Shown here: positions 16,389 through 25,070 of the stretch, one piece after another
Layout of the letters: each line of letters begins with the position of its first letter
How positions within the stretch are numbered: position 1 is the stretch's first letter
Source of the DNA: Nocardia albiluteola
GTDB lineage: Bacteria; Actinomycetota; Actinomycetes; Mycobacteriales; Mycobacteriaceae
Length of the DNA: 64,000 nucleotides
Direction: 5' to 3'
Assembly (NCBI RefSeq): GCF_018860155.1
Contig: NZ_JAHKNI010000006.1
Span: 248,001-312,000, forward strand
Made by a program: the position numbers and the translations under genes
Notes under the pieces: generated by a model
Database searches by the model: none
Seen by the model: the letters and a program-made list of their open reading frames with translations, nothing else
Told to the model about the DNA's origin: nothing

Positions 16389-16657
16389 CGCGCTGGTCCG
16401 CTGTGGGTAAGGCTGAGTATGCGCGGCAGCTCGGCTCCGGCTCAGCCGTGGGGCAGCGCAATCTGGGGTCGAACATGGCAGTGCCATCCGGGCCCATCAC
16501 TACATCTGGAGAAGGTCGGCGTGATCGCTGCACGTGTGCGCCGGTCGGCCCCGGTAGTGCTCTGTGGCGGAAACCGGGTTCGGTCTGTAGCTGCCAGGTG
16601 GATTCCGTCGCCCTAATCGGGCCGGAATATGTCGGTGCCCCCTGCGATCATCGGCAG

Positions 16658-17014
16658 GTGATCACAGTGGACGACGTACGCGACGTGGCGCTGCGACTGC
16701 CGCGCTCGTATGAGGTGATTGTGCGCGATCGCATCAAGTTTCGGGTGGGGCGGATCGTGTATGTCGCCTTCTCGCGGGATGAGACCGTCATGGGGTTCGC
16801 CTATCCGAAGGAGGAACGGCCGGCGCTTATTGCCGCGGAACCGGAGACGTTCCTGATGCCGCCAGCGTCGGATCAGCGGTACAACTGGGTGGACTGTTCG
16901 ATGGCAGCGCTGGACGAGCACCGGATGCGCGAGCTGGTGGTCGATGCCTGGCGCATGGTGGTGCCGAAGTTTCTGCACGACCATCCGAGTACGAGTATTG
17001 GGCGACGACGGTAG
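16658..17014 (+). CDS. MmcQ/YjbR-family protein
   Basis: 118 residues from GTG 16658. The order VDDVRDVALRLPRSYEV, RIKFRVGRIVYVAFSRDETVMGFAYPKEERPALI, TFLMPPASDQRYNWVDCSMAALD, ELVVDAWRMVVPKFL matches the YjbR/MmcQ (cyclophilin-like, DUF419) family. The function is not established; some members are called DNA-binding. No strong ribosome-binding site is visible. Confidence 0.75.
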   Translation: MITVDDVRDVALRLPRSYEVIVRDRIKFRVGRIVYVAFSRDETVMGFAYPKEERPALIAAEPETFLMPPASDQRYNWVDCSMAALDEHRMRELVVDAWRMVVPKFLHDHPSTSIGRRR

Positions 17015-17210
17015 CGATCGGGACGTCGCGAACTGGGTGAACAGCGAGATCTTCGGCACGAATGGCCGGATGGATGTCGAATCGGTGACCGATGGTGGGC
17101 GGGCGCTGGTTGCGCAATTCACCAACGATCGCTGGGGTGCGATGCGCACGGCGTGGCGTTTCACGGTCGACGGCGACAAGATCTCTCGCTTCGATACCGG
17201 CCAAGCTTGA
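17015..17210 (+). pseudogene. 3' fragment of an NTF2/SnoaL-like gene
   Basis: The last ~60 codons encode VANWVNSEIFGTNGRMDVESV, RALVAQFTNDRWGAMRTAWRF and DGDKISRFDTGQA, which resemble the C-terminal half of an NTF2-like protein. There is no matching N-terminal half; the frame runs back into the end of the YjbR gene without a start signal. It is best read as a 5'-truncated remnant. Confidence 0.5.
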
Positions 17211-17231
17211 TCGCACGGCGGCCGGGCGTCG

Positions 17232-17705
17232 CTAGGTGGTCAGCTGAATTACCGTGCCGCACACCGTATCCCGCAGCGATCGAGCGGTAGTGGTCGTCGG
17301 GATGTCGTACCAGAGCTCGACTTCCAGGCGGTCGCCCGCGCCGATCTCCACCTCATCGGGCTGGCGTTTGATGCGCATCGCGTCCACGCTCGTTGGATAT
17401 TCGGCGCCGGCGGCATCCAGGAGCCGATAGTCCGAGGTGCGGGTCGTGTGATAAGTGGCGTCGGAGTTGGTGATCACCACGCGGATCCGTACGAACTGGC
17501 CCTTGGGATCCCACTCGGCGTGGGTGCCGATCACATAGCCGATACCCGGCTGCACGACCAGGGGCGTGACGGTCAGCTTTGCGCAGTCACCGGGCGTGCG
17601 CGCATAGGGGGTCGTGGTTGTCACGGGTGGAGGTGTTCGGACCGGCGCGCTCGTGCAGCCGGTCAGCAGGACACTCCCTGCCAGCACAACGAGAAACCAA
17701 CGCAC
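17232..17705 (-). CDS. lipoprotein with a DUF4352-like domain
   Basis: 157 residues from GTG 17705. A lipoprotein signal (WFLVVLAGSVLLTGC) places the lipidated Cys near residue 16. The mature protein has a Pro/Thr linker and an immunoglobulin-like domain (QFVRIRVVITNSDATYHTTRTSDYRLLDAAGAEYPTSVDA, then RLEVELWYDIP), similar to DUF4352 extracellular domains. It should be anchored to the outer face of the membrane; the function is unknown. Confidence 0.7.
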   Translation of the reverse strand: MRWFLVVLAGSVLLTGCTSAPVRTPPPVTTTTPYARTPGDCAKLTVTPLVVQPGIGYVIGTHAEWDPKGQFVRIRVVITNSDATYHTTRTSDYRLLDAAGAEYPTSVDAMRIKRQPDEVEIGAGDRLEVELWYDIPTTTTARSLRDTVCGTVIQLTT

Positions 17706-17810
17706 CTGCCAAGAGTAGATCCGCCTGGCGGACCACACAGCGGATCCACGATTGATACACCCGAACCCGCACAACGACTGCCAGGTCTCGAAACCAAATA
17801 GCATGAGGCC

Positions 17811-17926
17811 ATGACCCTGTACCTGTTCGCGGGAATTCCGGTGCGTAATTTCACTGCGGCGTACGGAAGACTACGTACAACGACCCGGACGGCAACGAGA
17901 TCGGGTTCGGCGGACTGCCGGGCTGA
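17811..17926 (+). pseudogene. VOC/glyoxalase gene with a large internal deletion
   Basis: ATG 17811 starts a normal VOC N-terminus (MTLYLFAGIPVRNFTAA). Within 20 codons the reading changes frame and continues as a VOC C-terminus (TTYNDPDGNEIGFGGLPG) ending at TGA 17924-17926. Roughly 80 internal codons are missing, so the protein cannot fold. Confidence 0.7.
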
Positions 17927-17928
17927 GC

Positions 17929-18921
17929 CTACTGCTCCTCGCCGAAATCCATCTGTTGCCGATACGCCTCGGCCAGCACGTCATCGGCCAGATCCGGGTT
18001 GTGGTTCTTGGCGTAGCGCGACACCCCGCGGCGCATCATCCGGATGTTGAGGCTGTAGGCCAGGTCGAAGAAATCGTGCCCGCCGGTGACCGAGTCGACG
18101 TTGATGTCCTCCTCGATGAGGTCGTAGAGGCCGAAGACCCAGGACCAGACCCGCTGATTGCGGTAGGTGCCCGGGAGCGCGTGGAACAGGTCGCTGTCGA
18201 TGCTCAGATCTTCATCGGTCATGCCCTGGGGCACATCGACATTCATGCGGATCGTGGTGTAGAGGCTGCCGTCGTCGAGCTTGCTCTCCGAGACGAACAG
18301 CGTCTCCAGGTTGCCGCAGCGCAGGGTCATGAGGCGGCGGCCGTACTTGGAGCGGGTGGGTAACGCGGAGATATTCCACAGGTAGCGTTGGGTATTCACC
18401 GGATCGGGGACAGTTTCGTTGATGTAGAGCGCGATTGCGGCGCGCAGCGCGGGATAGTCGTTGTGCCGGTGCAGTTCCCAGTAGCGCAGCCGATGCTCCG
18501 AGGTGGCGCCCGAATCGACCGTCACCCGTGCGGTGCGGTTCCAGGGCAATACGATCTCGCGGGCCCGCTCGGCCGTGACGTCGTCGTCCTTGTCGTCCGC
18601 GGAAAGGTACACCCACTGCTTGTTGCGCAGTTCCTTGGTCTGCTCCAGCAGTTCGATCAGGCGGTCCTCGGCACGGTCGAGATCGTCGGCCGGCCAGGGG
18701 GCGAAGTCCAGCGTTTCGATGTCGTTCCACATCCGGGCGTGCGCGGAGAATCTGGCCGCGACATTGACCGATTGCCCCACGTAGGCCTCGCCGTCCGCGA
18801 AGTGCAGGACGTACAACCCGCACAGGGTCGCCTCGGCGGCCAGGATCGGCGTGACGGTACCCAGGCCGGACACGGTGTAGCACGTGAATCGGTACTCGGG
18901 CTCTGGTCCATCGTTCGCCAT
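17929..18921 (-). CDS. GIY-YIG domain protein
   Basis: 330 residues. A GIY-YIG nuclease core is recognisable at residues 34-63: CGLYVLHFADG, then AYVGQSVNVAARFSAHAR, with the conserved G-L-Y, Y-V-G and Arg positions. The remainder is a long all-alpha-looking region without a family I know (WELHRHNDYPALRAAIALYINE, LMTLRCGNLETLFVSESKL, an acidic C-terminus). It could be a nuclease or a non-catalytic domain. It is monocistronic between two decayed or intergenic stretches. Confidence 0.65.
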   Translation of the reverse strand: MANDGPEPEYRFTCYTVSGLGTVTPILAAEATLCGLYVLHFADGEAYVGQSVNVAARFSAHARMWNDIETLDFAPWPADDLDRAEDRLIELLEQTKELRNKQWVYLSADDKDDDVTAERAREIVLPWNRTARVTVDSGATSEHRLRYWELHRHNDYPALRAAIALYINETVPDPVNTQRYLWNISALPTRSKYGRRLMTLRCGNLETLFVSESKLDDGSLYTTIRMNVDVPQGMTDEDLSIDSDLFHALPGTYRNQRVWSWVFGLYDLIEEDINVDSVTGGHDFFDLAYSLNIRMMRRGVSRYAKNHNPDLADDVLAEAYRQQMDFGEEQ

Positions 18922-19083
18922 GCCACATCGATATCAGAGTTGCCTGACGGCGGGGTAATTTTGGGCGTCGATCAGGGCCTTTCGACGGGGTTGCCGCAGG
19001 GCGATTCCAAAGGTCGGCGCGGTGAGGCGGCGATATGAGATCGTGGTCGGCGAATGGGTACGGTTTCCGGAAGTGAAGCCCTC

Positions 19084-19596
19084 ATGGTGAGGGCTGGTGA
19101 GGTCGGTGTGGGCATGCATGCCTCGTTCGAGCAAACGGATTACACTCCAGAGGTTTTCGCCCGACCGTGGTTGGCCGCAGGTGCGTTGTTCGTGCGCGAG
19201 GAGTCGCTATTCCTGGTGCACAAAACCTATGGGGACGACTGGGACATCCCGGGGGGCTTCGTCGATGTGAGTGAGGCGCCGGTCGAGGCGTGCCGGCGGG
19301 AGATCGCGCAGGAGCTGGGCATCGCGCGCGTGCCGCGGCGGCTGCTGGTCTGCGATTGGTCCCCGCACGACGGGACCGATCGGCTGCTGTTCGTCTTCGA
19401 CTGCGGTGAACTCGGCGACGAGTCCGCTGTCGTGCTGCAGGACAGCGAGCTGGATCGCTGGGAGTGGGTGCCGATCGCGGCCCTCGAGGACTATGTGGCG
19501 CCGCGGTTGGCGATCCGCCTGCAGCGGGCCTATGCGGCGTACCACGAGGGCGGCACGGAGTACTTGGAGCGCGGCGAGCCCGTACCGGCCGACTGA
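19084..19596 (+). CDS. NUDIX hydrolase
   Basis: 170 residues from ATG 19084 (ATG 19054 and 19114 are alternatives; none has a strong ribosome-binding site). The Nudix box is GFVDVSEAPVEACRREIAQELGI, with the first Glu of the usual REXXEE motif replaced by Gln but the catalytic helix otherwise intact. It should hydrolyse a nucleoside diphosphate linked to another group; the substrate is unknown. Confidence 0.8.
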   Translation: MVRAGEVGVGMHASFEQTDYTPEVFARPWLAAGALFVREESLFLVHKTYGDDWDIPGGFVDVSEAPVEACRREIAQELGIARVPRRLLVCDWSPHDGTDRLLFVFDCGELGDESAVVLQDSELDRWEWVPIAALEDYVAPRLAIRLQRAYAAYHEGGTEYLERGEPVPAD

Positions 19597-19668
19597 GACC
19601 CGCCGGGGCGACACGCGGCTGGCGCACGGCAACACATCCGGGCGCATCCGCCGCCACGAATACCCGGC

Positions 19669-20448
19669 ATGACTCAGGAATTGATCGTCGCGATCGCGGC
19701 GGCGATCCTGGCGATGGCCGTCTTCGTGATCGGGGATCGGTTGCGCCCCAAGTCCTGGCGCCACACCGACGACGAGGCCGCGGGCACGCTGGTGCTGGAC
19801 CTGAGCAAGACGTTCTTCACCGCCGTGGTCGCCTTCGTGGTGGTGATCTGCTGGCAGCAATTCCAGAACGCGCACAGCCACACCGTCACCGAGGCAAAGG
19901 GATTGGTCGACGCCTACTGGGTGGCGCACTTCATGCCCGAGCCCGATCAGCAGCGGATCGAGGGCCTGCTGCAGGCCTACACCCATCAGGTCGTGAGCCA
20001 GGACTGGCCGATGATGAACCAGCACGGGCGGCTGAGCCCCACCGCGCAGCACACCCTCGACACCGCGCGCGAGGCGGTGACGGCGGTCCGCTCGACCGAT
20101 CCGGTGGTCACCGATCAGCGTTCACGGGCCCTGGCGAGCCTCGAGAAGGTCGCCGAGGCGCGTAGCGATCGCACGTTGGACCAGGGGCACAGCATTTCCG
20201 GATTCCTCAATGTCGTGCTGCTATTCGGCACCGTCCTGCTGCTGCTGAATCCGGTGCTGTCCGGGGTGCGGGTGAGCTGGCGAAGTGTCGTGATGACCGG
20301 GCTGCTCGGGGTCGTGGTCGGCTCGGCACTGCTGGAGATCCACAAGCTCGATCAGCCCTATGCCGGTGTGGTCGTCGTCTCGCACGAGGCCTTCGACCAG
20401 GCGCTGTCGCGGTATCAACAGATCAGCTCGGTGACCGGCAACGAATGA
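19669..20448 (+). CDS. DUF4239-like membrane protein
   Basis: 259 residues with two N-terminal membrane helices (LIVAIAAAILAMAVFVIGD; TFFTAVVAFVVVICW), a central soluble region (about 75-175) and two C-terminal helices (VVLLFGTVLLLLNPVL; VVMTGLLGVVVGSALLEI). This layout fits the DUF4239 family; the function is unknown. Its stop overlaps the next ATG by 4 nt, so it forms an operon with 20445-21287 and probably with the second mraY. Confidence 0.7.
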   Translation: MTQELIVAIAAAILAMAVFVIGDRLRPKSWRHTDDEAAGTLVLDLSKTFFTAVVAFVVVICWQQFQNAHSHTVTEAKGLVDAYWVAHFMPEPDQQRIEGLLQAYTHQVVSQDWPMMNQHGRLSPTAQHTLDTAREAVTAVRSTDPVVTDQRSRALASLEKVAEARSDRTLDQGHSISGFLNVVLLFGTVLLLLNPVLSGVRVSWRSVVMTGLLGVVVGSALLEIHKLDQPYAGVVVVSHEAFDQALSRYQQISSVTGNE

Positions 20449-21287
20449 GGTTCGCGCACATGGCATCCGGAACAGGCGCGCTGAAGAGAGGTCTGGCGGC
20501 CGCAGCCGTGCTGGGCCCGCTGGTCCTAGGCGGCATCCCAGCGGCCGCGGATCCGCCCGTGCCGCCGCCGGGGGCCTTCGCCACGGGGAGCAGCACGACC
20601 GGATCGGGCGGCTTCGCCTCCGGCAGTGGCATTGTCGCGAGCGGAAGCGGTAACCCGGGCCCGCGGGACAATGCCCTGCGACTCGGCCCGATCGCAGTCC
20701 ACACCTCGCCGCCGCGCATGCCGCAGGTCGAGGCGGCACCCGTGCCCGCCCCGCCCGCGCGCGAGGTCGCCGCCCCGGATGCCTCATGGGCCCATACGCT
20801 CGGCCTGAACTCCGGCAGCGTCGGAACCGCCTGTGCCGGAAGCGCCGTCGCCGGCGGCAGCGGAATCCTGCTGGGCCTGTTGACCGGCAGCGGTCTCGTC
20901 GGCCCGGGCACGGTCGGTGTCGGGTCCAGCGGATCCTCGCTCGGCAGCGTCGCGGTGGGCAGCGCCCTCACCGGTAGCGCCCTGCTGACCTGCCTGCTGC
21001 TCCTGCCCGGAATCCCGCCTCCCGCACCGGGGCTGCCGCTGCGCATTCCCATGCCGATCCCGCCGATCGCCCCGGTCCGTATGCCCGCCCCGTTGCGACC
21101 GCCACCGCCCGCGATCATGCCCGCGCCGTCGCGAGTCGTGCCCGAATCCGAGCCCATCGCCGAATCCTCGCCGCCCGCAGCGCCTGTCGCGTGGAACGTG
21201 TTGGAACTGGTGACGGTGTTGGTCGTCTCGGTGATCGCGGCGTACCGCGGCCGGACCTCGGGAGGTGGTCAGCGGGCGCGCGCCTAG
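20445..21287 (+). CDS. secreted, membrane-anchored Ser/Gly/Pro-rich protein
   Basis: 280 residues. A signal peptide (LKRGLAAAAVLGPLVLGGIPAAADP) is followed by low-complexity Gly/Ser stretches (TGSGGFASGSGIVASGSG; GSSGSSLGSVAVGSALTGSA), a Pro-rich spacer (IPMPIPPIAPVRMPAPLRPPPP) and a C-terminal hydrophobic helix (WNVLELVTVLVVSVIAAY) with a basic end. It looks like a cell-envelope protein tethered by its C-terminus. The ATGA overlap with the preceding gene indicates coupling. No family recognised. Confidence 0.6.
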   Translation: MRFAHMASGTGALKRGLAAAAVLGPLVLGGIPAAADPPVPPPGAFATGSSTTGSGGFASGSGIVASGSGNPGPRDNALRLGPIAVHTSPPRMPQVEAAPVPAPPAREVAAPDASWAHTLGLNSGSVGTACAGSAVAGGSGILLGLLTGSGLVGPGTVGVGSSGSSLGSVAVGSALTGSALLTCLLLLPGIPPPAPGLPLRIPMPIPPIAPVRMPAPLRPPPPAIMPAPSRVVPESEPIAESSPPAAPVAWNVLELVTVLVVSVIAAYRGRTSGGGQRARA

Positions 21288-21367
21288 GGCGCGGCTTTTC
21301 GCCATGGTTACCATCGGTGCAGTCCGCCGTAGTAGTCGGCGGCAGCAACTCGGTGGTTCGGGGGCGC

Positions 21368-22444
21368 ATGAAGCAGGTTCTGTACGCGGCGATGATCGCC
21401 CTCGCGGTCTCGATCACGTTGACGCCGCTACTGATCAAATGGTTCGCGCGCACCAATGTGCGGCAGGAGATTCGCGTCGACGGCCCCGCCAGCCACCAGT
21501 CCAAGGCGGGGACACCGACCATGGGCGGCATCGCGATCCTGATCGGGATGTGGGCCGGATACCTGGGCGCGCACCTGATCGGCGTGAGCAACCATCCGCC
21601 CGGAATCACCGCCTCGGGCCTGCTGGTCCTGGGCCTGGCGACGGCGCTGGGCGTCGTCGGATTCATTGACGATCTGCTCAAGGTCCGCAAGCGCCGCAAT
21701 CTCGGGCTGACCGCGTCGGGGAAATTCATCGGGCAGATCTCGGCCGCGCTGATATTCGGCGTGCTGGCCTTGCGTTTCCCGGGCGCCACCGGGCTGACCC
21801 CGGCCAGCCGGCACGTGTCCTACGTCCGCGATATCAACACTGTGTCGTTCGGCGTGATGAGCTTCCTGGTCGCGGTCTGCTTTCTGGTGGTGGCCTGGTC
21901 GAACGCGGTGAACATCACCGACGGCCTGGACGGGCTGGCCGCCGGGTCGATGAGCCTGGCGCTGTGCGCGTACGTGGTCATCACGATCTGGCAGTACCTC
22001 AACGCGTGTGCCGCCCGGCCCCGGATCGGCTGTTACGACGTGCGCGACCCGCTCGATCTGGCCGTGGTGTGCGCGGCGGGGGCGGCGGCCTGCATGGGAT
22101 TCCTGTGGTGGAATGCCGCCCCCGCGCGGATCTTCATGGGCGACACCGGGGCGCTGGGTCTGGGTGGAATGCTGGCCGGATTGTCGATCACGACCCGGAC
22201 CGAACTGCTGACGGTGGTGGTCGGGGCGCTGTACGTCATGGAGATTTCCTCCGTGCTGCTGCAGATCGTGGTATTCCGCACCACCCGCAGCCGGCTGTTC
22301 AAGATGGCGCCCTTCCATCACCATTTCGAGCTCAGCAAGTGGGCCGAAACGACGGTGATCGTTCGTTTCTGGGTGCTCGGTGGGATCGCCGCCGCAGTGG
22401 GCCTGGCACTGTTCTACGGCGAATATCTGCATATGGTCGGCTGA
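21368..22444 (+). CDS. mraY: MraY-type phospho-MurNAc-pentapeptide transferase
   Basis: 358 residues with all diagnostic motifs: VGFIDDLLKVRKRRNLGL, NAVNITDGLDGLAAGS, ARIFMGDTGALGLGG, APFHHHFEL. MraY transfers phospho-MurNAc-pentapeptide to undecaprenyl phosphate to make lipid I. The gene is not in a division/cell-wall cluster here but follows a DUF4239 gene and a secreted Ser/Gly-rich gene. It may therefore be a second copy, but the rest of the genome is not visible. Confidence 0.88.
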   Translation: MKQVLYAAMIALAVSITLTPLLIKWFARTNVRQEIRVDGPASHQSKAGTPTMGGIAILIGMWAGYLGAHLIGVSNHPPGITASGLLVLGLATALGVVGFIDDLLKVRKRRNLGLTASGKFIGQISAALIFGVLALRFPGATGLTPASRHVSYVRDINTVSFGVMSFLVAVCFLVVAWSNAVNITDGLDGLAAGSMSLALCAYVVITIWQYLNACAARPRIGCYDVRDPLDLAVVCAAGAAACMGFLWWNAAPARIFMGDTGALGLGGMLAGLSITTRTELLTVVVGALYVMEISSVLLQIVVFRTTRSRLFKMAPFHHHFELSKWAETTVIVRFWVLGGIAAAVGLALFYGEYLHMVG

Positions 22445-22450
22445 GCCCGG

Positions 22451-23890
22451 CTATCCGGCCGCTGCGCAATGCGTATGCGGTTGCGGCAGTGTGAGATTGA
22501 TCAGGTAGTTGTCTCCGGCGGATACCGTGCACGGCGTGCGGTCGTAGATGCCGTGGCCCCATCCGTCGTAGGTGAGCAGTGTCGTGCCCGGGGTGTCGGC
22601 AGCGATGTGTGTGGCCCACTCGTAGGGCGTGGCCGGGTCGTACAGAGACTCCATCAGCAGGATCCGGGGCGCATCGTGGACGTGCGGGGCGTGCGGCGGA
22701 TTCGGCGGCGGCGTGGGCCAGGCCGAGCACAGACTGCCTGCGGCCCAGGCGAAGTGGGCGCGCAGGGTGCCCGCGTTGTCGTTCTGCTCGCGCCACAGTC
22801 GCGCCCAGTCGGCCTGGCCGGGAATGTCGAAACGCCAATCGGCGCAAACCTCGAGGGGCGCCATCGACATGGGGACACCGCTCGGATGCGGGACGGCGGG
22901 CGATGGCGCGCTGCCGGTGGGCTCCTGGCTCAGCGCCCGCAGATCGGTTGCCAGGCCGGGCCAGTCGGGCCGGGACAGATGCTGGGTGAGGGCCTGGCTG
23001 AGCGTGAGCGGCGAGAGCGGGCGGTGCGATGCGTCCGAGGCGTGCAGGTCACCGCGCTCCGCGCGAGCGAACAAGACGTTGTACAGCGCCGGAATATCGG
23101 CGCCGTGCAGCACGCAGGAGCTCTCGCGAGCACACCACGAGGTGAACTCAGCGAACGTATCCCGCGCGGCGCGGGCCTCGCCGTCGAGGAATCCGGGCCC
23201 GTCCAGGCTATGGTCGTCGGCGCTGTCCAGCAGCAGGGCGCGCATGCGTTGCGGGTACATTTCGGCGTAAGCCTGGCCGTACATGGTTCCGTAGGATCGG
23301 CCGTAGAGGGTGACGGTGTTCTCGCCCAGGGCCTTTCGCAGCGCCTCGACATCTTGTGCGACGCTGGCCGCGTCCATGTGGTCCAACAGCGGGCCGGTGT
23401 AGTGGCGGCAGCTGTCGGCGAGCTGCCTCACGTAGGACCGCACGTCGTCGAGGCGGGCGCCGTTGTCGGGCACCAGATTCGGCCACGTCGAGGCCAGCCC
23501 GGCATCACATCGGATCGAATGGCTCCGCCCGGCGCCGCGTGCATCGAAGCTCACCAGATCGAAGTGCTCGGCCAGGCCGGGCGAGAAATGCAGGGATCCC
23601 TGCAGGATCTGGTCCACGCCGGAGGTACCCGGCCCGCCTGGCAGCGAAATCAGGGTGCCGATCCGGGTGGCCGCCTCGGTGTGCTTGCGGATGACGGCCA
23701 TATCGATGGTCGCGCCTCGGGGATGTGACCAGTCCACCGGCACAGGGAGATTCGCGCACTCGAAGGCGGCGTCCTCCGGGCACGGCCGCCAGGTGAGGGG
23801 CGACGGTGGCGAGCTGGAACACGCGGCGGTCGCTCCCGCGGTCAGGAGCAGGGCCGAGACCCCGGCGATCATGGTGTGGCGCAATGACAT
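22451..23890 (-). CDS. secreted alpha/beta-hydrolase lipoprotein (tripeptidyl aminopeptidase-like)
   Basis: 479 residues from ATG 23890. A lipoprotein-type signal (MIAGVSALLLTAGATAAC) puts the Cys at about residue 23. The alpha/beta-hydrolase core shows SLPGGPGTSG (oxyanion region), FDLVSFDARGAGRS, the nucleophile elbow YGRSYGT, LLLDS and the late YDGWGHGIYD with the catalytic His, plus the C-terminal TAP-like domain. The family removes N-terminal peptides or acts on esters outside the cell. It is convergent with mraY, 6 bp away. Confidence 0.85.
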   Translation of the reverse strand: MSLRHTMIAGVSALLLTAGATAACSSSPPSPLTWRPCPEDAAFECANLPVPVDWSHPRGATIDMAVIRKHTEAATRIGTLISLPGGPGTSGVDQILQGSLHFSPGLAEHFDLVSFDARGAGRSHSIRCDAGLASTWPNLVPDNGARLDDVRSYVRQLADSCRHYTGPLLDHMDAASVAQDVEALRKALGENTVTLYGRSYGTMYGQAYAEMYPQRMRALLLDSADDHSLDGPGFLDGEARAARDTFAEFTSWCARESSCVLHGADIPALYNVLFARAERGDLHASDASHRPLSPLTLSQALTQHLSRPDWPGLATDLRALSQEPTGSAPSPAVPHPSGVPMSMAPLEVCADWRFDIPGQADWARLWREQNDNAGTLRAHFAWAAGSLCSAWPTPPPNPPHAPHVHDAPRILLMESLYDPATPYEWATHIAADTPGTTLLTYDGWGHGIYDRTPCTVSAGDNYLINLTLPQPHTHCAAAG

Positions 23891-23974
23891 GGGCCGATCT
23901 TGTCCGCCGTCGTCCGGGGCGCGAATCACCCTCGCGAGTGGTTTCGGTCTAACCCCGGGGTATGAGTCCGGCCA

Positions 23975-24982
23975 CTAGCGCCGCACCTCCTCGACCGCGA
24001 CCGGACGGCGCTGGTGCAGCGACAGTTCGCAGGCCTCGGCGATGTAGAACGCCTCCAGCGCATCGGCTGGGCGGCAAGGGTTTTCGGCCGCCCCGGTGGC
24101 GACTTCGACGAAGACGGCCAGCTCCTCGGCGTAGGCGCTGCGGAAGCGTTCCATGAAGTTCGGATAGGCGGGCAGGGTCGCGGCCGGGTAGCCCGGCTCG
24201 ACCGAGCGCAGCGGGGCCCGATCATCAAGGCCGACAACGGCGTTGCCCTTCGAACCGAGCACCTCCAGGCGCACGTCGTAGCCCGCGCCGTTGTACCGGC
24301 CGAGCGAGACCGTGGCGAGGGTGCCGTCGTCGAGAGACAGGACGACCGCGGCGGTGTCGACATCGCCCGCGTCGCGGAAGAACTGCTCGCCCCGATTGGC
24401 GCCCAGCACGAACACCTCGGCGACCTCGCGGCCCGAGACCCATCGGATGATGTCGAAATCGTGCACCCCGCAGTCCCGGAACAGCCCGCCTGAGCGCGGA
24501 ATGTATTCCGCCGGTGGGGGAGCCGGATCCAGGGTGGTGGCGCGCAGGCTGTGCAGCCAGCCGAGCTCGTGTGACCGCACCGCGGCCCGCGCCGCGCGGT
24601 ACCCTGCGTCGAAGCGGCGCTGGAAGCCGATCTGCACGGGCACGGTGGAGTCTTCCAGGTGCCGGATGACCGCCAGGGTGCCGTCGATATCCGCGGCCAC
24701 CGGCTTCTCACAGAACACCGAGATGCCGAGATCGACTGCCCGCGTGATGAGTTCGGGATGCGAATCGGTCGGTGTGGCGATGACGATGCCGGTCGGGTCC
24801 GTAGCCAGCAGTGCCTCGATATCGGGGGCGAAGTCCACCCCGAGCTTCGCGGCCGTATCGCGGGCGCGTGCGGCGTCGGCGTCGGCGACGACGACCGCGT
24901 CGACCCCGGGCAGTGAGCGCAGCGTTTCCGCGTGCGCGGCGCCGATGCGGCCCGTACCGGCCAGGCCCAGCCTGATACTCAT
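23975..24982 (-). CDS. iolG: inositol 2-dehydrogenase-like Gfo/Idh/MocA oxidoreductase
   Basis: 335 residues from ATG 24982. The Rossmann motif GLAGTGRIGAAHAETL lies at the N-terminus, followed by the family motif CEKP and the dimer-domain motif GVHDFDIIRWVSG. It would oxidise myo-inositol to scyllo-inosose with NAD. It lies just downstream of the LacI-type gene on the same strand, divergent from the rest of the inositol operon, and is probably co-transcribed with the regulator. Confidence 0.85.
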   Translation of the reverse strand: MSIRLGLAGTGRIGAAHAETLRSLPGVDAVVVADADAARARDTAAKLGVDFAPDIEALLATDPTGIVIATPTDSHPELITRAVDLGISVFCEKPVAADIDGTLAVIRHLEDSTVPVQIGFQRRFDAGYRAARAAVRSHELGWLHSLRATTLDPAPPPAEYIPRSGGLFRDCGVHDFDIIRWVSGREVAEVFVLGANRGEQFFRDAGDVDTAAVVLSLDDGTLATVSLGRYNGAGYDVRLEVLGSKGNAVVGLDDRAPLRSVEPGYPAATLPAYPNFMERFRSAYAEELAVFVEVATGAAENPCRPADALEAFYIAEACELSLHQRRPVAVEEVRR

Positions 24983-25070
24983 GTGACACCTGCCCTTTCG
25001 TCCGGGCCGTGGAGTGTCCGCGTGACCCGGCGGCCCAGGGGCCGGGTCGGACTTTGATTGCGGAGCCCCG

